Source: Bacillota bacterium (GTDB lineage Bacteria; Bacillota; Clostridia; Acetivibrionales; JAEZXR01). Taken from it: DNA of 34,613 bases. The stretch is from assembly GCA_023419605.1 (NCBI GenBank), contig JAEZXR010000027.1, positions 1 to 34,613 of the forward strand, written 5' to 3'. The number at the start of each line of letters is the position of its first letter. The first letter of the stretch is position 1. The translations under genes and the position numbers were made by a program. The notes beneath the pieces were generated by a model. That model saw nothing but the letters and a program-made list of their open reading frames with translations. It had not been told where the DNA came from and did not search any database. Positions 16,068 to 24,693 of the stretch are shown here, piece after piece.

Positions 16068-18560
16068 TTAAAATTCCTCTCGTAAGGATTCAATTAAGTT
16101 ATCCTTTCCTACTCTCTTTAACGGTGCAAGTACTGACAGGTAGCCGATCAAAATGGCTCCACCCATGGCAATGGCCACTGCCGCAAAAGGGAAGCTGAAA
16201 ACCTGCTCTCTGGCATCGTTCATGCCGTTATACATGAGATAGTAAAAAACACATCCCAGAATAGATCCGTAGATACTTCCCACAATGCCATACAGCATCC
16301 CTTCTAAAACAATGATCTTTTTCAGTCCCTTTTGCGTAAGTCCTATGGATTTTAACGCTCCAAATTCCTTTCTCCTCAAAATAATATTGGTTGTCAGCGT
16401 ATTAACTATATTTACACTCCCGATCAATGAAACAACAATAACAAATCCATAAAGCAATATCTTTATCATGAGAACGATAGATTTCTGATGCCGGTTTTGG
16501 TCGATATAGTTAACCAAGCTCACATCCGAATCCTGGCTGCTGATCCTGTCGAGGGCATTTGTAACGTTCTCTTCCATTTTTACATCTTTAAGCTTTAACT
16601 TTAATTCTACCGGCTTTACTTCCTTGGATGCCAGTCTGGAAGCAACCTGTTCCGTAGTAACCATTTTAAGGGCATGCTCTGCGCCATAGGTATTAAAAGG
16701 TTCACTGTTGATAATACCCACCACTTTTACCTTTTCTACCGTTCCCTTGCCGAACTCAAGCTTTTGTGCAGTGTTATCGTTCCGACTCAAATCACGCTGC
16801 AGGAATATTTCATCGCCAACCTTCAGATTGGAAATACTTCCGTAAAATGTCCTTTTTGTATTTAAATTATAAACTCTATTCTCATGGATTATTATAACTC
16901 CATTTTCCTTATTCATTGCATTTGCATCGATGCTCCCTGCCGATAGATAGTTCTTTGCAACTTCCAGAGCAGCTTCGTCATAGGTTAGCAAGGCCCCTCC
17001 TAAAAGAGTTTTCTTCTCTCCCTTATAGGTACTATCACTATACGCATTGGAAATATTTCTTACCTCTTTTATCTCTTTGGAAGGATCCATGGCAGCCTGA
17101 AACCAAAACGTCTCATATCCGCCATAGATTTTTTCGACCTCCTGGATCTCCTTAACCTTATCCTTTGTGCTTTCTTTCAATGGAATTTCCCTGTTCCGGG
17201 CACCCAGTGTAAAATGAATGTTCTTCGATTCATTCAGATTATCTCCATAAACATTCAAACTCATATCCATGAAAGATTTGAATGTTATAAACAGCATAAC
17301 ACTAATAACAATGGAGAACACCGTCGTCCTGTATCTTTTTCTGTTTCTTTTTATATTTTTGAATGCAAGGGCTCCTTCAAATCCGAAAACCTTACCTACA
17401 ATCCGGTTTTTTCTTCTCTTTATTTTTTCCTTGTGAATCGAGTTTCTGCTGCTGATAGCAACCAGAGGAGAAATCCTTCCAGCGAATAAGGCCGGCAAAA
17501 GTGCGGAAACATAAACCGACACCAGTCCCACTGCAATACTTATCAACAAAATAGGAACGTGAATGGTAGGAGAAATAAACAGTATAGATTCTCCACCGAT
17601 GATTTTAAATGTAAAGTAAATCGCATACAGTGCTAGGATCCCAAAAGCAATGCCTGCAGGAATGCCTATGGCTGAAAGAAAAGTGGCCTCCCTTAAAATG
17701 ATTCTTCTGATTTGCTTGGGTGTGGCTCCTACGGCCCTTAAAAGACCAAACTGCCTTACTCTCTCCACAACACTGATCTGGAAGGTGTTATAGATTACAG
17801 CAATGGTCGAAATAACGACTACTGCAACAATAATAGCCAGTACCTGGAGGATACCTTCCGGCATATCCTGTCCCTCTAAAACAGTCAAATATCGATTTAC
17901 AGTAACATCCTCAGCTTTAGCTAAACTCTCTACCTCCTGCAGGGTTTTGGAAAAATTCCCTTTCGTATTTAACTCAGCCAGCAAAATAGAGGATGCATTT
18001 TCCAGATGTTCTGTTTTCATAACCAGAAGCCCGAGTTGATTCCTGTGATTGACGGAATTATCCGCCAAAAGGCCTACCAGCGTATACTCTTTGTCTGCAA
18101 TTTTCAGTTTGTCTCCGACCTTTGCATCATATTTTATGGTCTTCGCAAACCACCCCTCCAGCGCTACTTCCCCTTCTGCCTGAGGAAACCTCCCCGTCTT
18201 TATTTTTATCGGCAAAAGTTTCAGCGCTTCATCCGTTGTAGTAATCTCCGATGCATATAATCCATCTCTTATATTAATTTTTTTACCTTCTAGATATAAG
18301 CCGCTGTTTTTAATCTTTGGGTTACTTCTGATTTTTGTGATCAAATTATCATCCGCATTCCTGAACATAATATGAAAGGAACCGCTTTTCATTTTTTCAT
18401 CCTCGATCTGCGCCTTTTGCATGCTAATAAAAAACAGACCTATGGCTGAGATTAAGGAGACGGACAGGACAATGCCGATCAACGCCAGAATAGTTCTTTT
18501 TTTATTGGTTTTTAAATATTTATTCGTAATTTCCTTATAGCTGATTATCAATTCATTCAC
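16068..18560 (-). CDS. FtsX/MacB-type ABC transporter permease
   Basis: Large permease of 830 residues with two FtsX cores. TM1 lies near residues 22-46 (LALIGIVLSVSLISAIGLFF), followed by an extracytoplasmic MacB-like domain, three helices near 240-380, a second N-terminal helix near 415-435, a second large outer domain, and three C-terminal helices with the FtsX pattern ILRRKEFGALKSIGLTQ. The first core has the same signature, RVRQFGLLRAVGATPKQ. Start is GTG at 18560, 6 bases after the ATPase stop, with CCGGGG before it. It forms a complex with the ATPase upstream. The family includes lipoprotein- and peptide-related mechanotransmission exporters; the cargo is unknown. Its length and two outer domains differ from the about 650-residue BceB type. 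Confidence 0.92.
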   Translation of the reverse strand: MNELIISYKEITNKYLKTNKKRTILALIGIVLSVSLISAIGLFFISMQKAQIEDEKMKSGSFHIMFRNADDNLITKIRSNPKIKNSGLYLEGKKINIRDGLYASEITTTDEALKLLPIKIKTGRFPQAEGEVALEGWFAKTIKYDAKVGDKLKIADKEYTLVGLLADNSVNHRNQLGLLVMKTEHLENASSILLAELNTKGNFSKTLQEVESLAKAEDVTVNRYLTVLEGQDMPEGILQVLAIIVAVVVISTIAVIYNTFQISVVERVRQFGLLRAVGATPKQIRRIILREATFLSAIGIPAGIAFGILALYAIYFTFKIIGGESILFISPTIHVPILLISIAVGLVSVYVSALLPALFAGRISPLVAISSRNSIHKEKIKRRKNRIVGKVFGFEGALAFKNIKRNRKRYRTTVFSIVISVMLFITFKSFMDMSLNVYGDNLNESKNIHFTLGARNREIPLKESTKDKVKEIQEVEKIYGGYETFWFQAAMDPSKEIKEVRNISNAYSDSTYKGEKKTLLGGALLTYDEAALEVAKNYLSAGSIDANAMNKENGVIIIHENRVYNLNTKRTFYGSISNLKVGDEIFLQRDLSRNDNTAQKLEFGKGTVEKVKVVGIINSEPFNTYGAEHALKMVTTEQVASRLASKEVKPVELKLKLKDVKMEENVTNALDRISSQDSDVSLVNYIDQNRHQKSIVLMIKILLYGFVIVVSLIGSVNIVNTLTTNIILRRKEFGALKSIGLTQKGLKKIIVLEGMLYGIVGSIYGSILGCVFYYLMYNGMNDAREQVFSFPFAAVAIAMGGAILIGYLSVLAPLKRVGKDNLIESLREEF

Positions 18561-18566
18561 CCCCGG

Positions 18567-19250
18567 CTACTGCTTTAAATACTTATCAGAAATTATAGCT
18601 CCGTCCATGATGGTGATGACTCGATCGGCCTCGGAAGCTATGTTCACATCATGGGTAATTAGAATCAGGGTTTGATTATACTTCTTCGCGCTGAATTTCA
18701 AAAGTTCGATTACTTCCTTTGAGTTTTTACTGTCCAGATTTCCCGTGGGCTCATCCGCCAGTATGATGGACGGTTTATTAAGGAGAGCTCTTCCAATGGA
18801 CACTCTCTGCTGCTGACCCCCGGATAATTCGGAAGGAAGGTGCTTCTTTCTGTCTTCGAGCCCCAACAGCTTTATAATCTCCGCCAAATACGCTTTGTCA
18901 ATCTTATCATTATCCAAAAGCGCAGGCAAGGCGATATTCTCCTCTACATCCAATACCGGCAGCAGATTAAAAAACTGGAAGATAAAGCCTACCTTTCTCC
19001 TTCTGAATATGGCCAGTCTTTCTTCCTTATAGCTGTATATATCCTCGCCATCGATGATGACCTTTCCTTCCGTGGGCCTGTCCAATCCTCCCAGCAAGTG
19101 CAGAAGCGTACTCTTACCTGAGCCCGACGCTCCCACGATAGCTACAAATTCACCTTTATTTATACTCATATCCACTCCGCTTAGAGCCTCTACTCTGTTG
19201 CCTTCTTTTCCATAGATTTTCTTCAATCCTTGTACTTTTAAAATTTCCAT
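18567..19250 (-). CDS. ABC transporter ATP-binding protein (LolD/MacB type)
   Basis: Cytoplasmic ATPase of 227 residues that powers the permease encoded next. Walker A GASGSGKST (40-48), Q-loop in FIFQFFNLLP, signature LSGGQQQ (142-148), Walker B IILADE (162-167), then PTGNLDS typical of the LolD/MacB/FtsE group, and the H-loop ITHD. ATG at 19250 has TTGGAGG 7 bases upstream. A TATAAT box lies about 90 bases upstream at the end of the preceding terminator region, but I see no good -35. It begins the five-gene run ATPase, permease, regulator, kinase, VanZ. Confidence 0.95.
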   Translation of the reverse strand: MEILKVQGLKKIYGKEGNRVEALSGVDMSINKGEFVAIVGASGSGKSTLLHLLGGLDRPTEGKVIIDGEDIYSYKEERLAIFRRRKVGFIFQFFNLLPVLDVEENIALPALLDNDKIDKAYLAEIIKLLGLEDRKKHLPSELSGGQQQRVSIGRALLNKPSIILADEPTGNLDSKNSKEVIELLKFSAKKYNQTLILITHDVNIASEADRVITIMDGAIISDKYLKQ

Positions 19251-19364
19251 AACAAGCCTCCAAAATATTTACTTCCTGCTCTTTGCATTCTACGTGCAAA
19301 TCAATAGTTCCTATCCTGTTTTTATTATATTTGACATATTCACTTAACTCCATGACTGTCCACT

Positions 19365-19406
19365 TACAAAAAAAAAGTTATCTTACAATTTAGTAAGATA
19401 ACTTTT
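19365..19406 (-). terminator. Rho-independent terminator after the acyltransferase-fold gene
   Basis: Perfect 14-bp stem, 19373-19386 against 19393-19406, loop of 6 (AATTTA on the plus strand), followed on the minus strand by a run of at least eight T. It ends the transcript of the gene at 19500-20849 and insulates the ABC operon. Confidence 0.9.
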
Positions 19407-19499
19407 GCGGGCAGCCCTATAGCCCTCCTGAATATGCAGATTCTTTTATTTCCTTGATATTTACGCTGCATAAATGCCTCTGCTCCCAGCATAGCCGAT

Positions 19500-20849
19500 T
19501 TACAAACAAACCTGATCCGGAAGCTCATGATCCAGAAGGGTAAAGAAACTCTTTATTTTCTGCTTATCGCTTTCCGATCCGTACAGATTGATACTAAATG
19601 TAATGGAGTCATTAAAGCTTGTAAGCGCCAACTGAAAATAGGGCGGATATTTAATGGATCCGGTTATAAAGGCATCCTCTATCTGCAGATTATCGAAGCT
19701 GAGCTTATTTTTATCAATAGCGCCTATATTGGTCATAGCAATGGAAGGGTTTACAAAAATCTTCTCCATCACTTTTCTGACCCTTGAATAGGGAAGCAGT
19801 TTGAACGCAGCATCCAGTGTGAAAAGCCCATTCAAACCCGGAAGATTACTCTTCTTTCTATCCATATCGCACTTTACCTTCATAAGGGTTTCATCAAAGC
19901 TGTCACCTAATTCCGGACCGATATCACATATAATGGTGGAAGTCAGATTACAAACTGCACCCGCTTTTCTGTCCGGGAGAAACCGTCTCAAATCGATCAT
20001 ACAGGGGATAGCAATGGATTCGGTGCTTTTAATGTCAAGCACTTTGTACAATGCCCGCAAATATGCGGCTAGTACAATATCGTTGATGGTAGCATGATGT
20101 TTTTTACCATACTCCCTTATTATGTGAAATCTGCTGCTGGTAAGCTTATACGTTAGAATCGACGGAGACAGGTCTTCTTCACCGCTTAATGGGAAAAAGA
20201 ATCCGCTATTATGCTTCGCCATATGATTGGGTAGTAATAGCAGCTTGAGTTTATCTGCAAGATGGATTTGCTTAAATATCTGCCCCAAGCTTCTATCACC
20301 CTTCGTTTCATACTGGGGCATATAGTCCGGGTCTCTTCTAAAACCGGTATAGAGTGAGCTTAACAAATACAAATATTCTTTAAAGCCCGCCCCATCGCAA
20401 ATCATGTGATTCATTACGATACACAATGTATCTTTGGATAAACTCCTGATAATTCTGGCCTTAAGCTGAGGCCCCTTGAACTCTTCTGTTTTTCCCGTCA
20501 AAAATGAGTTAACTTCCTCCTCCAAACAGCAGCTGTCGACAAATGTAACTACCTCCTCATTTCCGGTATGTATACGCTCCCAATAAGGACGCACACGCGC
20601 TTCAACAAACCGGCTTTTGAGGACGGGAATCATGTCTATCGTCAGAAGGACGGCTTTTTTCAAGCATTCTACCTCCAGCTGGCCTTCGAAAAATATAGCG
20701 CAATGAAGCTGATGATCATTATATTTCTGAAAGAAAAATTGCATCTGATCCCAAAGCTCTGCACGATGCCGCGGTAACCGGTTTCTCTTTTCTTTCCCAT
20801 TCACTCGCTCTTTATGAGGATGAGGAGCGACTGTAGAAGAATTGTCCAT
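19500..20849 (-). CDS. Free-standing condensation/acyltransferase-fold protein
   Basis: Cytoplasmic protein of 449 residues of the chloramphenicol acetyltransferase-like fold shared by NRPS condensation domains, PapA acyltransferases, wax-ester synthases and alcohol acetyltransferases. The active-site motif reads NHMICDG (H148, D152), so the catalytic second His and Asp are kept while the first His of HHxxxDG is Asn. A DFGW-like region is not obvious; the C-terminal half has ATINDIVLAAYLRAL and SIAMTNIGAID, usual in this superfamily. Length equals a single condensation unit. No carrier protein or NRPS gene is nearby; it has its own promoter and terminator. It probably makes an ester or amide from an acyl-thioester, substrates unknown. 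ATG at 20849 is preferred; GTG at 20858 is also in frame. Confidence 0.8.
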   Translation of the reverse strand: MDNSSTVAPHPHKERVNGKEKRNRLPRHRAELWDQMQFFFQKYNDHQLHCAIFFEGQLEVECLKKAVLLTIDMIPVLKSRFVEARVRPYWERIHTGNEEVVTFVDSCCLEEEVNSFLTGKTEEFKGPQLKARIIRSLSKDTLCIVMNHMICDGAGFKEYLYLLSSLYTGFRRDPDYMPQYETKGDRSLGQIFKQIHLADKLKLLLLPNHMAKHNSGFFFPLSGEEDLSPSILTYKLTSSRFHIIREYGKKHHATINDIVLAAYLRALYKVLDIKSTESIAIPCMIDLRRFLPDRKAGAVCNLTSTIICDIGPELGDSFDETLMKVKCDMDRKKSNLPGLNGLFTLDAAFKLLPYSRVRKVMEKIFVNPSIAMTNIGAIDKNKLSFDNLQIEDAFITGSIKYPPYFQLALTSFNDSITFSINLYGSESDKQKIKSFFTLLDHELPDQVCL

Positions 20850-20979
20850 TTTTCCCACCCACCAATTATTTCAATCAATCTTATCCGTCTAACTTATTTA
20901 AAAAGGGCTTTACCTTGTTTCTCAACCAAGTCTGCCAAAGGCAAAAAACCGGTTTAACTTAACCCTTCACCAAATCCAT

Positions 20980-21008
20980 ACTATAGCATATTTTACATAT
21001 TGATACAA
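20980..21008 (-). promoter_or_regulatory. Promoter of the acyltransferase-fold gene
   Basis: Minus-strand TTGTAT (21008-21003), 17-base spacer, TATAGT (20985-20980), a strong sigma-A-like match. The leader would be about 120 bases and includes a small TGCC/GGCA hairpin. It lies just after the helicase stop codon, so this gene is transcribed on its own. Confidence 0.65.
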
Positions 21009-21097
21009 TATTCAAAACAAACCTTCAATGCGCAATTAAAATCAGCGATGGATTATACCTCATTTATTCAGAATCTCATCCTTATGGTGAGACCCCT

Positions 21098-22543
21098 CTA
21101 CATTTCAACCTTAGTTACCTTGCGAAGCCTGCCTTTGATAGGTTTTTCCTGCAACTTCTCAAGCACCGCTTCCCCCTTATTATTCAATATTTCTACAAAT
21201 GTAGATACATCAAGTATGTTAATAATTCCTATATCCGCCGCTGTCATACCTTCAATACTGCAGATGGTACCTACAATATCCACAGGTCGCATTTTTGTCT
21301 TTTTACCTGCATTCACATGCAATTTCATGATATCCTTACTAAGCTGTACCCCTTTTGTTTCTCTGATTTCCGGTGCAACGCTTATTTTCTCATCAAATTC
21401 CTGCTTTGAACCGCTTACAGTGTCCGGTTCGGGTCTCTCTTTCAGATCAATTTCTTTTCCTATATATTTGCAAATATCTTTCAAAAAACCCTCTTCATCC
21501 CGGGCAACAAAAGTAACTGCTTTCCCCGACCTGCTCGCACGTCCGGTCCTTCCTATTCTATGAACATATCTCTCTCCATCCCGTGGGATATCATAATTAA
21601 TTACCAGTGAAATATTATCGATGTCGATGCCTCTGGCTGCAACGTCGGTAGCTACCAGGTATCTGAAATAGCCGTGCTTGAACTCATGCATTACTTTTGT
21701 TCTATCGGTTTGCTCCATTCCGCCATGAATTTTTTTGCACGCATACCCCATCCTTCTGATATCGTCATAAACCTGATCTACCCGCTGCTTTGTATTGCAA
21801 AATATGATACTGCTGTCGGGATTCTCAACGATGGTAATATCCCTTAAAAGCCCTGGTTTATCCTTTTCCTCCACATTGTATCTTTCTTGACAGATTGTAT
21901 CTACGGTCAAGCTCTCGGCTTCTATTTCCACATGGATTGGGGCCTTCATATATTTTTCACATAGCAGCCTTATGTCTGCGGGCATCGTTGCTGAAAACAA
22001 CAGGGTAACACGTTGTTCCGGCAAACCTGCTATAATCGTTTGTATTTGCTCTATGAATCCCATGTTCAGCATTTCATCCGCTTCATCGATTACAAGATAT
22101 CCGATGTTTGACAGCTCCAACGTCCCTCTTTCCATATGATCAATGACGCGCCCGGGCGTACCCACCACTACATGCGTTTTTTGTTTCAGTTCCTTTTGCT
22201 GATTATAAAAGGGCGCTTTCCCGTAAATGGCAGATACCTTCAGTCTTTTAAACCTGCCTACATTGAAAAAGTCCTCCCGGACTTGCATAGCCAGCTCCCT
22301 GGTCGGCGTGAGTACTAAAGCCTGCGGTTTGTTCTCCTCCCAATCTACCAACTGGCAAATAGGTATGGCAAAGGCGGCCGTCTTTCCGCTGCCCGTTTGG
22401 GACTTGACGATAATATCCTTTTTCTCCAATACAGCAGGTATCACTTGCTGCTGCACCTTTGTAGGAATTTCATAATTTAGTAAATGAATTGCTTTTAATA
22501 ATTCGCTGCTTAATCCATACTCCTTAAAACTTGCTTTTATCAT
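21098..22543 (-). CDS. dbpA: DEAD-box RNA helicase, DbpA/YxiN type
   Basis: ATP-dependent RNA helicase of 481 residues. RecA1 has SQTGSGKT (48-55), PTREL, GTPGR and DEAD (153-156); SAT follows. RecA2 has the FCNTK block, ATDVAARGID and HRIGRTGRASR. The C-terminal 75 residues (about 405-481) form a DbpA RNA-binding domain, marked by KTKMRPVDIVGTI, IEGMTAADIGIINI and STFVEI. In DbpA and Bacillus YxiN this domain binds hairpin 92 of 23S rRNA and acts in 50S subunit assembly. Start ATG 22543 is chosen because homology begins there and AAAG/GTGATGAG precede it; the frame is open up to 22642 but the added residues look non-coding. Confidence 0.93.
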   Translation of the reverse strand: MIKASFKEYGLSSELLKAIHLLNYEIPTKVQQQVIPAVLEKKDIIVKSQTGSGKTAAFAIPICQLVDWEENKPQALVLTPTRELAMQVREDFFNVGRFKRLKVSAIYGKAPFYNQQKELKQKTHVVVGTPGRVIDHMERGTLELSNIGYLVIDEADEMLNMGFIEQIQTIIAGLPEQRVTLLFSATMPADIRLLCEKYMKAPIHVEIEAESLTVDTICQERYNVEEKDKPGLLRDITIVENPDSSIIFCNTKQRVDQVYDDIRRMGYACKKIHGGMEQTDRTKVMHEFKHGYFRYLVATDVAARGIDIDNISLVINYDIPRDGERYVHRIGRTGRASRSGKAVTFVARDEEGFLKDICKYIGKEIDLKERPEPDTVSGSKQEFDEKISVAPEIRETKGVQLSKDIMKLHVNAGKKTKMRPVDIVGTICSIEGMTAADIGIINILDVSTFVEILNNKGEAVLEKLQEKPIKGRLRKVTKVEM

Positions 22544-22740
22544 TGGCTCATCACTTTCTTTAATTAATTGGGATCGGCCTATAACAACTATAGAGAAAAT
22601 AAAATGAATTTTTCCATTCAAACTTGCACAATGAGTCTTCAAAACTCAGCTTTTAATGCGCTGGCCTCTTCGCATTCCTTATTCTTCTTACTATAGTATG
22701 CCTAATAACCAGGATTTTAAAATACACTGAAACCATCTCT
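22544..22740. other. Helicase 5' leader region
   Basis: No gene. A minus-strand TATAGT near 22692-22697 could be a -10 box, giving a leader of about 140 bases; I see no matching -35. No known riboswitch or cold-shock element was recognised. Confidence 0.35.
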
Positions 22741-22851
22741 GCAGAACAAAATGCTATCGCACTTTGTTCTGCGCTAGGGGAAACTACTTCCCCCTTCGAC
22801 GGAGCTAACGCTCCTGAGCACCCCCTCTAAACCGGCGAGGGGAATCCCCTC
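22741..22851. repeat. Cluster of four hairpins, repeat element
   Basis: Four perfect inverted repeats follow one another in about 110 bases: GCAGAACAAA/TTTGTTCTGC (22741-22772, 12-nt loop), GGGGAA/TTCCCC (22777-22793), GGAGC/GCTCC (22801-22814) and GAGGGG/CCCCTC (22837-22851). The block is GC-rich against AT-rich flanks and has no start codon in a plausible context. It lies between two minus-strand genes, after the deformylase terminator. Such multi-hairpin blocks are commonly dispersed extragenic repeats in clostridial genomes; a structured RNA is the alternative. Confidence 0.55.
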
Positions 22852-22860
22852 TGCACTCCC

Positions 22861-22899
22861 CATGGTAAGGAAATTATGGTTTTTAATTTTCTTACCATC
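22861..22899. repeat. Extra inverted repeat beside the hairpin cluster
   Basis: ATGGTAAGGAAATT and AATTTTCTTACCAT form a 14-bp stem with one G:U-type mismatch around a short loop (about 22862-22898). It could be a second, AT-rich transcription stop behind the deformylase terminator or the border of the hairpin element. Confidence 0.45.
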
Positions 22900-22930
22900 A
22901 ACGAAAGCCCTCGATAATACCGAAGGCTCA
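22900..22930 (-). terminator. Terminator of the peptide deformylase gene
   Basis: On the minus strand AGCCTTCG (22928-22921), 7-nt loop, CGAGGGCT (22913-22906), an 8-bp stem with one G:U pair, then TTTCGTT. It lies 50 bases after the deformylase stop codon. Confidence 0.65.
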
Positions 22931-22979
22931 GAAGCACTTATTATAACAGCTACAGCTTTAAGCAGTTAACTGCCTGTTA

Positions 22980-23432
22980 TCATTTAAGAAATTCAGTAAC
23001 TTTATCTATAAAAAGTATGCCATCCAAATGGTCAATTTCATGACACAGGCACTTCGCCAAATCGCCTTCCCCTGTGATTATAACCTCTTCAGCCTTTTCA
23101 TTTAATGCTTTTACTTTAACTCTTTTAGGTCTTATTAATTTCCCCCACTGATCAGGAATACTTAAACATCCTTCTATAACTTCCTGACTTCCTTCCGCTT
23201 CGATTATTTCAGGATTGATCAAATTTATAAGGCCCTGTCCCATATCGATTACAACAATTCTTTTGAGAATTCCTACCTGAGGTGCTGCCAAACCAGCTCC
23301 GTTTCCATTGTCATACATGGTCTCCGCCATATCCTTGAGCAGCATCAGCACTTTTTCATCTACTTTCTCTACTTCTCTGCTCTTTTTTCTAAGTATATCG
23401 TCTCCTAAAGATCGTATATTCCTTAATGCCAT
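22980..23432 (-). CDS. def: Peptide deformylase
   Basis: Removes the formyl group from the N-terminal methionine of new proteins; a metal-dependent cytoplasmic enzyme of 150 residues. All three signature motifs are present: GAGLAAPQ (45-52), EGCLS with metal ligand C89, and HEIDH with ligands H131 and H135 and catalytic E132. The length fits the short (type 1-like) clostridial deformylases; Bacillus type 2 enzymes carry an insertion between motif 1 and the N-terminus. ATG at 23432 is preceded by GGAGG at 7 bases. It stands alone here, apart from the usual priA/fmt/rsmB neighbours, with its own terminator, so a second def copy may exist elsewhere in the genome. Confidence 0.96.
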   Translation of the reverse strand: MALRNIRSLGDDILRKKSREVEKVDEKVLMLLKDMAETMYDNGNGAGLAAPQVGILKRIVVIDMGQGLINLINPEIIEAEGSQEVIEGCLSIPDQWGKLIRPKRVKVKALNEKAEEVIITGEGDLAKCLCHEIDHLDGILFIDKVTEFLK

Positions 23433-23752
23433 TAAAAATCCTCCATTCTAAAACGCATATTGCTTACTGCGTATTTTACCATTTCATTTGACCTGATTTT
23501 CACCTGTAAGTTCTCCATTTTCATTTAACTTCAAATACTTTTGACTCTATCGCAGTCCCGTAGTCAAATAGTACCATTTTTACTCCGTGCTGTCCATATG
23601 AAGGCATAAAATACTCCCCCAGGTAAAAAACCAACGAATACCCATAATAAAGAAATTATTCCCATAAACAATGGAACGGCTTGTTTTCAAATACAAATGA
23701 ATTTATAGTAAAGTAGAAAGCTTTTTATGTTTGCATTATTGGGGGGACTATA
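23433..23752. other. Divergent intergenic region between def and the AraC regulator
   Basis: No gene. It holds the promoters of def (minus) and the AraC gene (plus). A spaced palindrome TTTGACT / AGTCAAA (23540-23546 and 23562-23568, 15 bases between) could be an operator; its half-site also contains a TTGACT -35-like box on both strands. Confidence 0.45.
23681..23709 (+). promoter_or_regulatory. Promoter of the AraC regulator and lyase genes
   Basis: TTGTTT (23681-23686), 17-base spacer, TATAGT (23704-23709). The leader would be about 35 bases, ending in GGGGGG 7 bases before the AraC start codon. Confidence 0.6.
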
Positions 23753-24622
23753 ATGAGGCTTGATGTTTTCGATTCTATTTTCCATTACCATTGTTTTGAG
23801 TTTGTCACAAAGGAATCTATTGAAGATTTCAAGCTTTTTCATGAAAAACATTCCTCAAAAGCAGAAATATCCTATCATCAGCATGAACATTATGAATTGT
23901 TCTACCATATTTCAGGCAGTGTTACCTTTTATGCATGCGGCCGTGCTTACTCCCTATCTCCCGGAGACATTATGCTTATCCACCCTGGGGAACTGCATCG
24001 GCAGGTATTTGAAGGAGAACATGGTTTTGATAGGATAATTATTCTTGTCAATCCATCCTTTGTTAAAAACCTTTCAATAAAACACCCCAATGTAAACGTA
24101 TTTTTTGAAATTGTTTCGGAAAGGAATTCAATCCACATTCATCCGGATAAAGATCGTAGTGATAGCATAAAGTCTTCTGTTGCAAAACTTGAAAGATCTT
24201 GTAACAGCGGCAAGGACAGATTAAAATATGATTGTTTTATAGAATTTGTGTTCATACTGAATAGCCTTTTTACCGATTCGGATAACAGGTTATCCGCCCC
24301 TCGGCCCAATCCGAAAATAAGCGGCATCCTTGATTTTATCGATAACAATCTCCATAATGATTTATCTTTAGATGTTATTGCCGATAAATTTTTTATCAGC
24401 AAGTACCATTTGCTAAGAGAATTTACCAAATATACCGGATGCACCCTACACCAGTACGTTTTGCAAAAAAGGCTGGCGATGGCAAAAAATCTCATTGATA
24501 ATGGGCACACCCTTGATAGGGTTTATAAAAAATGCGGTTTTGACGGCTACTCCACCTTTTGTAATGCCTTTAAGAAGAGATTTGGCATAGCCCCTAAAAA
24601 GTATTCGGCAAAGCACGTGTAA
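23753..24622 (+). CDS. AraC-family regulator with N-terminal cupin domain
   Basis: One-component transcription regulator of 289 residues. An N-terminal cupin/AraC-binding domain (about 25-160) shows the HQHEHYELFYH block and GDIMLIHPGELHR; these His/Glu motifs line the ligand barrel. The C-terminal AraC domain (about 190-288) has helix-turn-helix segments around DVIADKFFISKYHLLREFTKYTG and CGFDGYSTFCNAFKKRFG, split here only for description. ATG at 23753 follows GGGGGG. The heparinase-like gene starts 71 bases downstream on the same strand with no terminator between, so the regulator probably activates this pair in response to a sugar released by the lyase. Ligand not known. Confidence 0.92.
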   Translation: MRLDVFDSIFHYHCFEFVTKESIEDFKLFHEKHSSKAEISYHQHEHYELFYHISGSVTFYACGRAYSLSPGDIMLIHPGELHRQVFEGEHGFDRIIILVNPSFVKNLSIKHPNVNVFFEIVSERNSIHIHPDKDRSDSIKSSVAKLERSCNSGKDRLKYDCFIEFVFILNSLFTDSDNRLSAPRPNPKISGILDFIDNNLHNDLSLDVIADKFFISKYHLLREFTKYTGCTLHQYVLQKRLAMAKNLIDNGHTLDRVYKKCGFDGYSTFCNAFKKRFGIAPKKYSAKHV

Positions 24623-24693
24623 AGCAGACTTCTTCATTTTATACAGCCTTTTTAAAAGTAAAAAACAATTACCTGGAGGTAACAAAATCCTTT

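Noticed and set aside
19156..19353. 65-codon minus-strand frame overlapping the ABC ATPase start
   Set aside because: The ATPase start at 19250 has a good ribosome binding site and the frame overlaps it; the peptide has no features.
20849..20877. NRPS cluster
   Set aside because: Only one condensation-fold protein is present, with no adenylation, carrier or thioesterase genes nearby.
22741..22899. CRISPR array
   Set aside because: The hairpins differ from one another and there is no constant repeat with variable spacers; no cas genes are present.
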